Source: Sphingomonas paeninsulae (GTDB taxonomy: Bacteria > Pseudomonadota > Alphaproteobacteria > Sphingomonadales > Sphingomonadaceae). From it: 64,000 nt of DNA. The notes under the pieces are model-generated. The model was given only the letters and a program-made list of their open reading frames with translations. It was not told the origin of the DNA and did no database searches. The stretch is from the NCBI RefSeq assembly GCF_003660165.1, contig NZ_CP032828.1, positions 682,001 to 746,000 on the forward strand, given 5' to 3'. Both the position numbers and the translations under genes were made by a program. Position 1 is the first letter of the stretch. The number at the start of each line of letters is the position of its first letter. Shown here piece by piece: positions 34,655 to 43,592 of the stretch.

Positions 34655-35446
34655 ATGGGCGCATCCGAGGCAGGCAAAATTCTGGATGAATGGCGACAAG
34701 GCGATTTTACGCTTTTCGAGGTGCCATTTCCTGTGCTCGCGCATGATGATGGTGGAATGTACATCATTGAACGCATGTCACCGGGCGCAGTAGTAATTTC
34801 TCAAACATGCGACATTGTACAGGACTTATCGCGCAAGCAATTTGTCCAGATAGCAGCGCTGGAAAAGGTTGACGCTGAAGCGCTGGGCGCAGCATCGCGC
34901 CTTGAACGACCGAGATATGCATATCTTGACGCACTTGTTCATCATAGTCTGATTGTCGATCTCGACCGGGTTGCAACCGTGGACAAGCGTCTGGTGGCAT
35001 CATGGCATCGAGAAGAAGGGTGTCAGAACGACATCAGTCGCCGTGCGTTTAGCCAAGCAACGGGTCGCCATAAGAATAGGTTTGCGTTTCCTGACGCATT
35101 CGTCGACGCAATCGTGGGTGTCAGGACTTGGGTGCAGAAACATCGGTCCAAAGTCGCAACGCCCAGAGGTCAGTTTATCCAGGCGCTGGCGGAGATCCGC
35201 GTTAAGACAGACAAGTGGCAAGACGAGCCGCCCTTTTCTGAGCATCTGGAGTTCATCGGCATTTTGAAGGGCGATCCCTCATCTGCCTGCCGCAAACTCT
35301 GGGAAGAGCCGATAAAACAACTGGCCGGTCTAATAACTGACAAATTTTCCAATGCGGTTTTCTCGCTGACTACTTATCAAGATTTATCGACCTTCGAGTA
35401 CATCACCAGCGACCGGTTAGATTACGATGGCTTAAGCCCAAAATAG
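34655..35446 (+). CDS. Unknown protein of the 33.2-35.4 kb operon (SQTCDIV motif)
   Basis: 263 residues. The most conserved-looking stretch is MSPGAVVISQTCDIVQDLS at 41-59, with a Cys in a hydrophobic strand context. I recall similar (I/V)SQxCD(I/L) segments in island-encoded proteins of unknown function. No catalytic signature of a nuclease, kinase or NADase is visible. It begins 10 bp after the HTH gene, so the three genes form one unit. Confidence 0.5.
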   Translation: MGASEAGKILDEWRQGDFTLFEVPFPVLAHDDGGMYIIERMSPGAVVISQTCDIVQDLSRKQFVQIAALEKVDAEALGAASRLERPRYAYLDALVHHSLIVDLDRVATVDKRLVASWHREEGCQNDISRRAFSQATGRHKNRFAFPDAFVDAIVGVRTWVQKHRSKVATPRGQFIQALAEIRVKTDKWQDEPPFSEHLEFIGILKGDPSSACRKLWEEPIKQLAGLITDKFSNAVFSLTTYQDLSTFEYITSDRLDYDGLSPK

Positions 35447-35926
35447 CGATCGTCATCTGACCCTTGAGGAATGACTTAGACAGCAAATGCGCGGCTCCGA
35501 ACGTCCTCGAAAAACTTCGCCTTTGCCGCATATCAAGCAGGCTCGACAGGCAACCTCGGCGAGTGCAGCAAATGCGGAGATGAGTAGGGTGAACGTTCCA
35601 GCCGCTGCATTCAAAAGTTCGAATCCCGCCCCGGTAATAGAACCTCTCACCAGACGTCCCATAACTAAGAGCTGTAAGACTCTCCAAATCTCTTGGGGGT
35701 ATAAACGGGGTAATCTTCTCGCGCGTCTCAACAGAGTCTGGCGGTTTTCTGCCAGTTTTCGGCAAACATGTGCCTGCCTGCCGCCCGCACCAATTAAGAT
35801 AGCAGGCTCTGTAAAGTCCACCGCACGGGGACAGGAGCCTGCATCAGCGGACGCCCAGGGGTCGCACGTCCCAAATCGACGGCGCGAAGCGTCAATCTGC
35901 CTTTTATGATGGATTGACCATCGCTT
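35447..35926. other. Right-end region of the integrated element, no gene seen
   Basis: About 480 bp with no credible coding frame. It carries a copy of TGGGGGTA (35694-35701) and an inverted copy (CGGTTTTCTGCCA, 35742-35754) of a 13-mer found beside the left att site (TGGCAGAAAACCG, 17892-17904). I therefore place the element boundary in or just after this region. A clean att-core repeat of the tRNA-Leu fragment was not found. Confidence 0.45.
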
Positions 35927-35960
35927 TATCAATCATAATTGGGCAATATCGTGATTGATA
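35927..35960. promoter_or_regulatory. Inverted repeat before the fic gene
   Basis: TATCAATCA (35927-35935) and its exact complement TGATTGATA (35952-35960), 16 bp apart, ending 19 bp before the fic start. A plausible operator or promoter-spanning control site. Confidence 0.45.
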
Positions 35961-35979
35961 GAAAGGTATCCTATCGATC

Positions 35980-37113
35980 ATGCGCTGGAATTGGCAACTT
36001 CCCGACTGGCCTGATTTCCGCTTCGACGCGGAACGAATTCGCGCGTCCGAAGAGCAATTCCTGAAAGGCTCTGGCGTCGTCATTGGCGCGCTCCACCATC
36101 TGGACGCCGATGAGCGCGATGGCCTGACCATCGAACTCATCTCGCAGGAGGTTGTCGATAGTTCTGCCATTGAGGGCGAGATCCTTGACCGTGCCAGCGT
36201 CCAGTCGTCGCTCGCGCGGCATCTGGGCTTTGCCGCAGACCAGCGCCGCGCAAGCGCGGCAGAGGCGGGGGCCGCCGAACTCATGGCCGATGTTTATCGT
36301 AGCCATGCTGCGTCGCTTGACGATCGGACTCTTTTTGCGTGGCACGCCATGCTGATGAACGGACGCCGCGACATTGCCGATGTCGGGCGCTATCGGACGC
36401 ATGAAGATGCAATGCAGATCGTTTCGGGAGCACTCCATGCGCCGCGTGTGCATTTCGAGGCACCGCCGTCAGATACCATCCCGATGGAAATGTCCCGATT
36501 CATCGCGTGGTTCAATGGCAGCGCGCCGTCATCACCAAACCCGCTTCCCGTGATCACTCGGGCCGCAATCTCGCACCTGTGGTTCGAGAGCATCCATCCC
36601 TTTGAAGACGGCAATGGCCGGATCGGTCGCGCGATTGCTGAGAAGGCATTGGCCCAAAACCTCGCAGCGCCGACGCTGACGGCACTCGCGGAGACGATCC
36701 ATCGCCACTGCAAAGCCTATTACGTTGCGCTTCAGCTTGGCAGCCAGAGCAACGACATCAATGCCTGGCTGACATGGTTTGCCGATATTGTGATGGAGGC
36801 GCAGGCGCGAACGATTACCCGAATCCGATTCCTGATCGACAAGACGCGGCTGCTCGATCGCTTGCGCGGCGCGATTAACGAACGTCAGGAAAAGGCGCTG
36901 CTCCGTATGTTCCGCGAAGGGCCCGATGGTTTTGCGGGCGGTTTGAGCGCAGAGAATTATCGGACGATCACAGATGCCAGTCTCGCCACTACGACGCGCG
37001 ATTTGAACGACCTGGTTGAAAAGGGGGCGCTGATCCGCAGCGGCGAGCGTCGCTATGCACGGTATCGACTTGCTGCTGGAATATCGGTCGATCACAGTGC
37101 AAGTGAAGAATGA
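35980..37113 (+). CDS. fic: Fic-family AMP-transferase-like protein
   Basis: 377 residues. The catalytic Fic loop is canonical: HPFEDGNGRIGR near residue 207. The N-terminal inhibitory helix is present (SSAIEGE near residue 65), which classes it as a class II Fic protein that can self-inhibit. The N-terminus (WNWQLPDWPDF) fits the DUF4172 domain and the C-terminus is a winged-helix-like domain (TTRDLNDLVEKGALIR). It probably AMPylates a host target when derepressed; the target is unknown. It stands alone, next to the integrated element. Confidence 0.93.
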   Translation: MRWNWQLPDWPDFRFDAERIRASEEQFLKGSGVVIGALHHLDADERDGLTIELISQEVVDSSAIEGEILDRASVQSSLARHLGFAADQRRASAAEAGAAELMADVYRSHAASLDDRTLFAWHAMLMNGRRDIADVGRYRTHEDAMQIVSGALHAPRVHFEAPPSDTIPMEMSRFIAWFNGSAPSSPNPLPVITRAAISHLWFESIHPFEDGNGRIGRAIAEKALAQNLAAPTLTALAETIHRHCKAYYVALQLGSQSNDINAWLTWFADIVMEAQARTITRIRFLIDKTRLLDRLRGAINERQEKALLRMFREGPDGFAGGLSAENYRTITDASLATTTRDLNDLVEKGALIRSGERRYARYRLAAGISVDHSASEE

Positions 37114-37502
37114 AATGATTACAGATTATCACTCAAAATACTTGGCTAGCGATCTTGTACGGCGTCGATCATCGGACAGCAGCGACAAGTTGGCCGTAGC
37201 CGTCGCTGGCGCGCAGGTGGACATGAACCCACACCAAGTTGACGCCGCACGGGCACCACCGCGCTAAAGGTCGTACCCGAACTCGCTGCAGCCGCAAGGA
37301 ACTGACAGTTTTCCAGCGAACCCCTACGGCCGTCGGCGTCCGGGATAATGCCCCTTACAGATACCGCTTGGTTTACGTCGCAGCCAAAAAGGTGGCATCG
37401 TCAGCGCGCATCAAGAGTTTCAACGCCCTGTCGAACGGGGAACCCGTAGAGTGCGGCGTGGACCAACTTGGCTAGTCTTGAGTCGCCGGCCCATTATGGC
37501 AT
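37114..37502. other. Intergenic stretch, no gene seen
   Basis: About 390 bp between the fic stop and the stop of the receiver-kinase gene. Only short unrelated open frames. Confidence 0.45.
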
Positions 37503-38792
37503 CTAGCTATTGCTTCCCGACCCACGACTCTCCGGTTTCATGCTCACGGTCACCGCCTCGATCGGCACATCCATTGTGTAGATAAATCCGGTGGAGTGGT
37601 ACTTAAGTTCAACCTGGCCATGCAACTGCTGGCCCAGCGACACCATCATACGCGTACCGAAACTCGTACGTGTCGGTTCACATACGAGCGGTCCACCGAT
37701 CTCAGCCCATTCAAAATGAAGACGTTCCCCGTCGAGGCGCCAGGCAAGACGAACCTGACCTTCTGCAACGGACAAGGCACCGAATTTGGTTGTGTTGGTG
37801 CAAAGCTCGTTCAGAGTCATCGCGAAGGCGATCACAGAACTCGAAGTAATCCGGATATCGTCACCGGAGATGATAAAGCGGCCACTTCCTTGGTCGAAGG
37901 GTTCGATTGCACTACGAATGGTGCTGTCGATCGTCGCATTTTCCCAACTCACTCGAGTGAGAAGATCATGCGCGCGCGCAAGGGCCGCAAACCGCCCATC
38001 GATCGCGGCACCCGCGTGGGCCATACTCGTTGCAGTGCGTAGGCTCTGATGGGTAATCGCGCCTACGGTGGCGAGCATATTCTTGATCCGATGGTGCAGC
38101 TCCGCGTGAATGAGATGCTGCAACTTGTCAGCAGCCTCGCGTTCTTCAGCTTCAATTCCTGACTGGACGAGCAACGCGCTGGCGTCGATACCTGCCTGCT
38201 CCAGCGCGAGTTTGAGACTGTCGTTCTCGGTAGTGAGTGCATCCTTGAATGGCTGGTTTTCGTCAATGATCAGCTGCTGTTTCTCGGTATCGAGTGCGGT
38301 CTTCAGGAGCAGAGCTTTGGCATCCATTCCCGCCTGCTGAAGTCGATGCCGGAGCTCCTTGTTCTCCGCGGTCAGTGTGTCGTCCGCAGCAATTAGTGAT
38401 GGTACTACTTTCAGGATCCCCTCGCCGATCATTTTTTGGAGCTCGAGAACCATCTGCTGGATTTCGAGCGGCTTCGGGAAGAACCGGCTATCAGCAGGCT
38501 TTTCCGCATCCGTGACCGCGATTTGCCCAGAAACCAGAATGATCTTGATGTGCGGCCAGCGTAAGTGCACCGCATGGGCAAGCTTCAGACCGTCCATGCT
38601 CCCTGGCATTTGAATATCGGTGAACAGCAGCGATATGTCATCGCGCGATTCGAGGACCCGCATGGCCTCGTCGGCGCTCACGGCCTCAACTGGTGTGAAC
38701 CCGGCATCTTCAACGATATCGACAGCGCGCATCCGAAGGACCATCTCGTCTTCGACGATCAAGACGATAGGCGTAGGGCGAGGCCGGGTCAT
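37503..38792 (-). CDS. Receiver domain-HWE/HisKA_2 histidine kinase hybrid
   Basis: 429 residues. The N-terminal receiver domain is clear (IVLIVEDEMVLRM, DIQMPG with the phosphoacceptor Asp near residue 59, and FPKPLE). A long coiled-coil linker with two similar units follows (LTAENKELRHRLQQAGMDAKA and LTTENDSLKLALEQAGIDAS). The HWE/HisKA_2 dimerisation box is ELHHRIKNMLATVGAI (His phosphoacceptor), then the ATPase domain (TLNELCTNTTKFGA). It has receiver and kinase in one chain and no transmembrane segment, so it is a cytoplasmic relay protein. Start chosen at MTRPRPTP because the receiver begins there. Confidence 0.87.
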   Translation of the reverse strand: MTRPRPTPIVLIVEDEMVLRMRAVDIVEDAGFTPVEAVSADEAMRVLESRDDISLLFTDIQMPGSMDGLKLAHAVHLRWPHIKIILVSGQIAVTDAEKPADSRFFPKPLEIQQMVLELQKMIGEGILKVVPSLIAADDTLTAENKELRHRLQQAGMDAKALLLKTALDTEKQQLIIDENQPFKDALTTENDSLKLALEQAGIDASALLVQSGIEAEEREAADKLQHLIHAELHHRIKNMLATVGAITHQSLRTATSMAHAGAAIDGRFAALARAHDLLTRVSWENATIDSTIRSAIEPFDQGSGRFIISGDDIRITSSSVIAFAMTLNELCTNTTKFGALSVAEGQVRLAWRLDGERLHFEWAEIGGPLVCEPTRTSFGTRMMVSLGQQLHGQVELKYHSTGFIYTMDVPIEAVTVSMKPESRGSGSNS

Positions 38793-38993
38793 GGTTAATA
38801 CCTTTGAGATGCCTCGCTCTTCCCGACGGAGGGCGGAAGTTCGGCGAGGCATGGGGTGCGGTACGTTGACTGTCAAGCGAAGCGGGACCCTCTTAATCAT
38901 CGGGCCTTTGGCTAGAGCCCAAGTGCATTGGACTTGTAACGGTTTTGCGCCGGTCACTTGAGAGTTTAAAACTCGTTCAAGGAGATCGACGAG
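38793..38993. other. Short gap between receiver-kinase gene and IS3 remnant
   Basis: About 200 bp that contains the promoter area of the minus-strand receiver-kinase gene and the left flank of the IS3 remnant. No terminal repeat of the IS could be fixed. Confidence 0.35.
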
Positions 38994-39232
38994 ATGATGA
39001 AGCTTAGCTAAGAGTTCAAGCGGGAGGCGGTGCGTATTGCGCTGACCAGGGGGCTGCCGCGTGACCGGATCGCGTCGGATTTGGGGGTTGGCAAATCGAC
39101 GCTGGGCAAATGGCTGTCGCAGCATCGTTCGGCTGATCTAGTGCCAGCGCCGCAGGCAGATCTGGTGCGTGATGATGAACGCCTTCGCCCTGAGAATCGT
39201 GTGCTCCGGGAGGAGAGGGAAGTATTAAAAAA
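38994..39232 (+). pseudogene. IS3-family orfA, nonsense-mutated and interrupted
   Basis: It reads MMKLS, then an in-frame TAA at 39009-39011, then EFKREAVRIALTRGLPRDRI. The helix-turn-helix is intact (ASDLGVGKSTLGKWLSQH). It stops being IS3-like at REVLK (39232), where the IS110-type element enters. Confidence 0.7.
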
Positions 39233-40823
39233 CCGTCCCGGGCTGGGCCCGCCTGTGTGCGGTAGAAACGGGCCGTGCTACTGTATTGGCGGAAGGGTCG
39301 CGGCCGATGGCTTATTGGTGGCATGATCCCCGTTAAAAAACGTGGCCCGTGGGTGTTTGCGAACTTGAGAGTGGTGACGCCGTATTGCGACGATCCCGGT
39401 TAGGAAGATGACGTTTAGCATCACCCATACCCTTCTGCTTTGAAGGAGAAATGGAATGGCTAAAGCAAAATCCAAAGACATTGATGCGTTGTCGATGGTC
39501 AACCCTGGTGCCGCCGCAATCGACATCGGTTCGACCATGCACATGGCGGCCATAAATCCCGAGGCTGACATAAACCGGTACGAGCATTCGGCACATTCAC
39601 CGGCGACCTGCACGATATGGCCCGCTGGTTCAAAGAATGTGGCGTCACGAGTGTGGCAATGGAATCCACCGGCGTTTACTGGATCCCGGCCTATGAGATC
39701 CTGGAGGGACACGGTTTTCACGTGATCCTGGTCAATGCGCGCTACGCCAAGAACGTACCCGGCCGCAAAACCGATGTCAGCGATGCTGCATGGTTACAGC
39801 GGCTTCACAGCTACGGGTTATTACGCGGCAGCTTCCGTCCGGAGGCCGAGGTGGCGACGTTACGTGCCTATTTGCGCCAGCGCGAGCGACTGATCGAATA
39901 TGCGGCTTCTCATATCCAGCATATGCAAAAAGCGCTGATGGAGATGAACGTACAGCTCCACCATGTCGTCTCTGATATCACCGGTGTGACGGGCATGCGG
40001 ATTATCAGGGCCATTGTCGCGGGAGAACGCAAACCCGGCGTCCTTGCCGAAATGCGCGATATCCGTTGTCACGCCAGCGTCGAGACAATCTGTGCAGCGT
40101 TGTCGGGGAACTGGCGGGATGAGCACATCTTCGCACTTTGCCAGTCGCTGGCTCTGTATGATTTTTATCAGACCAAAATCGTTGAATGTGACCGAAAGCT
40201 GGAAATCGCGCTTCAGAACCTTGCAGTCGAACAAGGTCACGATATCGGAAACCTACCCAAGGTGCGGACCAAGACAAAGCAGCCGAACACGCCAGACTTC
40301 GAGGTCCGTTCGGCGCTTTACCGTGTCCTCGGCGTCGACCTGACACAGATCCACGGGATCGGCCCATCATTGGCGCTTAAGCTTGTCGGTGAATGCGGGA
40401 CAGACCTTGCCGCATGGCCCAGCGCCAAGCATTTTACATCGTGGTTATGCCTGGCACCGGGGAACAAGATATCGGGAGGTAAGCTGCTCTCGTCGAAAAC
40501 ACGTAGGTCATCAAGTCGAGCTGCGGCGCTGTTACGCTTGGCCGCCACGACTATTGGCCGTAGCGACACTGCCCTTGGTGCCTTTTACCGCAGACTGTCA
40601 GCACGCGCCGGAAAGGCCAAAGCGGTGACCGCGACGGCGCGCAAAATCGCAGTCCTGTTTTATAACAGCCTGCGTTACGGCATGAAGTATCATGATCCCG
40701 GTGCCACCCAATATGAGGAACGCTATCGCTCGCGGGTAATCGGCAATCTCCAGCGTCGCGCCAAGGCGTTCGGCTTTGCCTTGCACGAGTTACCGGCAGC
40801 ACCTGAAATGGCTGTTTCTTAGG
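39233..40823 (+). mobile_element. IS110/IS1111-type insertion sequence, about 1.6 kb
   Basis: Boundaries deduced from the uninterrupted IS3 orfA reading on both sides; precise to a few bases. About 220 bp of leader precedes the transposase gene. No terminal inverted repeats are obvious, in line with the family. Confidence 0.7.
39456..40822 (+). pseudogene. IS110-family transposase (DEDD type), frameshifted
   Basis: The N-terminal frame (39456 on) carries AAIDIGSTMHMAA, the first catalytic Asp region. The rest (39617-40822) is in another frame: VAMESTGVYW (Glu), KTDVSDAAWLQRL (Asp pair) and the C-terminal transposase_20 domain (TQIHGIGPSLALKLVGECG, GLAPGNKISGGK-like). The break lies near 39560-39580, where in the second frame PVRAFGTFTGDLHDMARWF continues the family sequence. 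A single indel separates the two parts, so the enzyme is inactive as read. Confidence 0.8.
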
Positions 40824-41275
40824 AAGGCCACGCAGTTCTTCGCGAGTCAGCGGCCATGAGGTTCGCATTCGTGGAGAGCTGGCGTCCTATATGGTCTGTG
40901 GAGACCATCTGCCGGGTGATGCGGGTCAGCCCTCGCGGCCGATCAGTCGTCGGGAGCGGACTGACATGAGGGTGCTGGCCCATATTCGGGAGCAGTATAA
41001 CCTGAGCCTTGGCAGTTACGGTCGTCCGAGGATGACGATGGAGCTGAAGGAGGTTGGTGGACGTTGGCGAGCGCCGGGTCGGGCGAATAATGAGGATTAA
41101 CGGGATCAAGCCAGTTCGCACGCGCAAACACCAGGTGACGACGGACAGCAACCACCGCCTGGGTGTTGCGGCCAACTGGTTGGACGGTGACTTTGCCGCC
41201 GACATGCCCAATCATAAATGGGCGGGCGACATCACCTATATCTGGACGGCGGAAGGCTGGCTTTACCTTGCATCC
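40824..41275 (+). pseudogene. IS3-family orfB remnant
   Basis: Pieces in several frames: MRFAFVESWRP, then RERTDMRVLAHIREQYNLS and GSYGRPRMTMELKE, then VGERRVGRIMRINGIKPVRT, NHKWAGDITYIWTAEGWLYLA. These are the HTH_21 region and the start of the rve integrase core. The first DDE aspartate (AGDITYIWT) survives, but the rest of the catalytic domain is gone. Confidence 0.65.
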
Positions 41276-41359
41276 ACCCCGATTGTCGTATCTGAGGAAA
41301 AGCTGGCGGTGGACTTCGCCAAACCTGTGCCCATGTGTGTCCACCGAAAGGTGAGACTG

Positions 41360-41566
41360 ATGGATCAGGATACGCGCGCATTGATCGTGCAATTATGCTC
41401 TCACGCCGGTGCGATGATGGAAGGTGCGAGCGTCCCGGCGGTGACTGCGGGTGGCATGGCTGAGTAGGAACTTCTTTCGGTGCTCGGGAATCTAATGATG
41501 CAAGCCCGTCAGATCGGCACATTGCTGGCCGCTGCAGCGGCGCTGGCGGGCATAGCTCCATCATAG
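41360..41566 (+). pseudogene. Small helical protein gene with an in-frame stop
   Basis: 68 codons from MDQDTRALIVQLCSHAG, with a TAG after 35 codons (GGMAE), after which the same frame continues as LLSVLGNLMMQARQIGTLL to a TAG at 41564. The continuous amphipathic-helical character across the stop suggests a former small gene broken by a point change. No family name offered. Confidence 0.35.
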
Positions 41567-41712
41567 AGTAGAGAATGGGTGATTTCTCACATTACGTGCC
41601 GCGAAGATCAGTGACGAATGGGCCCAGCGACCTGACTGCTCCAGACAATGTGCAGCATGGACCACGAGCCAATGCAGCGGCATAACGACCGCTAAACAGC
41701 TGGAGCAGGATT

Positions 41713-42234
41713 ATGCCGTTTTCCCTTTATGACGCCGTAGTGCCGTCCAACCTCCAGATTCTGGAAGCGATCGACGCATTGCTCAACAAGGCGGAGGCGT
41801 TCTGCGTGGAGCAAGGCAGGGAGGAGTCGGATCTGATCGACGTGCGTCTCGCGCCCGACATGCTGCCGTTCGGCTATCAGATAAAATCCTGTGCCGCGCA
41901 TTCCGTCGGCGGGATTGAGGGCGTGCGTGCAGGCAGCTTCTCTCCCGACATGTCGCCATGGCCGACGGACTTTGCTGGCCTTCATGGCGTGGTTCAGGCG
42001 GCGGTCGCCAGCCTGAAGGAAATTGACCGCGATACCTTCGATGCGCTGGCGGACAATGATACGCAATTCGCATTCGGCGAGACCAGACTGCCCTTTACGG
42101 GCGCAAACTTTCTGCTCTCGTTCTCGCAGCCCAACTTCTACTTCCACGCTACCACAGCGTATGCGATTCTACGGGCGCAGGGCGTGAAGCTGGGCAAGCG
42201 CGATTTCATAGGCATGCCACGGATCAAGAGCTGA
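41713..42234 (+). CDS. DUF1993 protein (first copy)
   Basis: 173 residues of the DUF1993 family: a helical N-terminus (NLQILEAIDALLNKAEAFC), LAPDMLPFGYQIKSCAAHSV, and the closing FSQPNFYFHATTAYAILRAQ then GVKLGKRDFIG. It resembles the product of 50270-50791 throughout, so the two are paralogues in one window. The fold suggests a DinB-like four-helix bundle, probably metal-binding, but no reaction is known. The reading frame is intact despite decayed sequence just upstream. Confidence 0.88.
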   Translation: MPFSLYDAVVPSNLQILEAIDALLNKAEAFCVEQGREESDLIDVRLAPDMLPFGYQIKSCAAHSVGGIEGVRAGSFSPDMSPWPTDFAGLHGVVQAAVASLKEIDRDTFDALADNDTQFAFGETRLPFTGANFLLSFSQPNFYFHATTAYAILRAQGVKLGKRDFIGMPRIKS

Positions 42235-42264
42235 TTTAGACCCGAACTACAAAAAGGTCACATC

Positions 42265-43206
42265 ATGAAGGCTGCAATCGTCGAGAAAATTGGGTGTTCC
42301 CCGATATATGGCGACTTCACCGAACCGATTCCCCAATCTGGAGAGCGGATCGTGAATGTGACCGCTTCGGCACTGAGCCCGCTTGCGCGTGGTCGCGCCG
42401 CGGGCACGCATTACAGCGCGACTGGAAAGCTCCCGTTCGTCGTCGGTGTCGATGGCGTAGGTCGTCTCGATGACGGGACGCGGGTGTATTTTCTGCTGCC
42501 CCGCGCGCCGTTTGGTGCGATGAGCGAGCGCACTGTCGTTGCGGACGGACAGTGGTTGCCGTTGCCCGACGATCTCGACGATACGACGGCTGCTGTCATT
42601 GCCAATCCGGGCATGTCATCATGGGCAGCGCTTGTTGACAGAGCCATGTTGCGAGCAGGTGAAACCGTGCTCATCAACGGGGCGACCGGTGCGGCAGGAA
42701 TATTGGCAGTTAAAATCGCACGATACCTGGGAGCCGCCCGTGTGATTGCAACTGGTCGCAACGAGGCGGTGCTCCGCAAGGTCGGTGCTGACGCGGTGAT
42801 TCCGATCGGCGATGACGAAGAAGCGTTTGAAGCCGCGCTCCAAAAGCACTTTGCCGACGGAATTGATATCGTGCTCGACTATCTCTGGGGACGAAGCGCG
42901 CGCTCGATACTCGTCGCTGGTGCAAAGGGGGCCGCCGACGGCGTTCCTGTTCGTTTCGTCCAGATAGGCTCTGCCGGAGGGGACGAAATAGCGATGCCGG
43001 CGGCCGTCCTGCGCTCGTCGGCCATCGAGATAAAGGGAAGCGGTCTCGGAAGCGTTAGCCTCCCAAGGCTCGTCGCCGCAATCAGTGGCGTCTTCAAAGC
43101 ATCTGCGGAAGCAGGAATGGCGCTTGAATATCAGTCGATGGCCCTCGCTGACGTGGCCGCGACCTGGGGCGATAAAGGGCAGCGGATTGTATATTCAATA
43201 CGCTAA
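42265..43206 (+). CDS. Zinc-independent quinone-oxidoreductase-like MDR protein
   Basis: 313 residues, medium-chain dehydrogenase/reductase fold. The NADPH-binding motif is INGATGAAGILAVKIARYLGA near residue 140. The zinc ligands of alcohol dehydrogenases are absent, as in the quinone oxidoreductase branch. The N-terminus carries the GroES-like part (SPLARGRAAGTHYSATGKLP). It follows DUF1993 by 30 bp and is probably co-transcribed. Likely reduces a quinone or enone; substrate unknown. Confidence 0.8.
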   Translation: MKAAIVEKIGCSPIYGDFTEPIPQSGERIVNVTASALSPLARGRAAGTHYSATGKLPFVVGVDGVGRLDDGTRVYFLLPRAPFGAMSERTVVADGQWLPLPDDLDDTTAAVIANPGMSSWAALVDRAMLRAGETVLINGATGAAGILAVKIARYLGAARVIATGRNEAVLRKVGADAVIPIGDDEEAFEAALQKHFADGIDIVLDYLWGRSARSILVAGAKGAADGVPVRFVQIGSAGGDEIAMPAAVLRSSAIEIKGSGLGSVSLPRLVAAISGVFKASAEAGMALEYQSMALADVAATWGDKGQRIVYSIR

Positions 43207-43592
43207 GCTTTTGGCAGCTGCGCGCCCGATTTTCGTTGCTAAGCGCGAAATGGGCTTTGCCCGGAAGCTGCCCTTCGTTTTATGGTTTACGGTTGTCGCC
43301 ATACGACTGGGTCTGGGACTTTGCGGTCGTTCCGGCCCAGTGCCGAGAACGACCGTCGTCGTCAGGAGCGGATGAAATGTCTTCGGTAAGCGCTACCGCC
43401 TGCCGAGGTGTGAAATTGACCTGCAGTTCAGGCGCCATTCCGAGTATGCGTCCGCTTTCGGCCGCCTACTCCTTGCCGAGGAATGGCGATATCTAGGCCG
43501 GTCAGCAGCTCGATAAGGATATTTGCGGATCCACTCTGTAGCACGGACGCTGAGAGTGTCCCGTCCCGAGGCTCGCTTGTACGCGCCGACCA
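43207..43592. other. Intergenic stretch, no gene seen
   Basis: About 385 bp between the MDR gene and the TetR stop. Only short frames without family resemblance; the region may contain decayed coding sequence. Confidence 0.4.

Larger units (their letters stand above)
38994..41275 (+). mobile_element. Degenerate IS3-family element split by an IS110-type insertion
   Basis: orfA begins at 38994 and orfB-like sequence resumes at 40824 on the far side of an IS110-type element. Conceptually removing 39233-40823 rejoins orfA as EEREVLK-KATQFFASQRP, which proves the nesting. The IS3 part has a stop codon in orfA, several frameshifts in orfB, and loses its similarity after WLYLA near 41275. Confidence 0.75.

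Noticed and set aside
35617-35640. tRNA-like AGTTCGAATCCCGCCCCGG sequence near the right end
   Set aside because: Only one half of a T-arm is present; the 5' stem does not pair and no anticodon part is found. It does not repeat the left tRNA-Leu core, so I do not call it attR.
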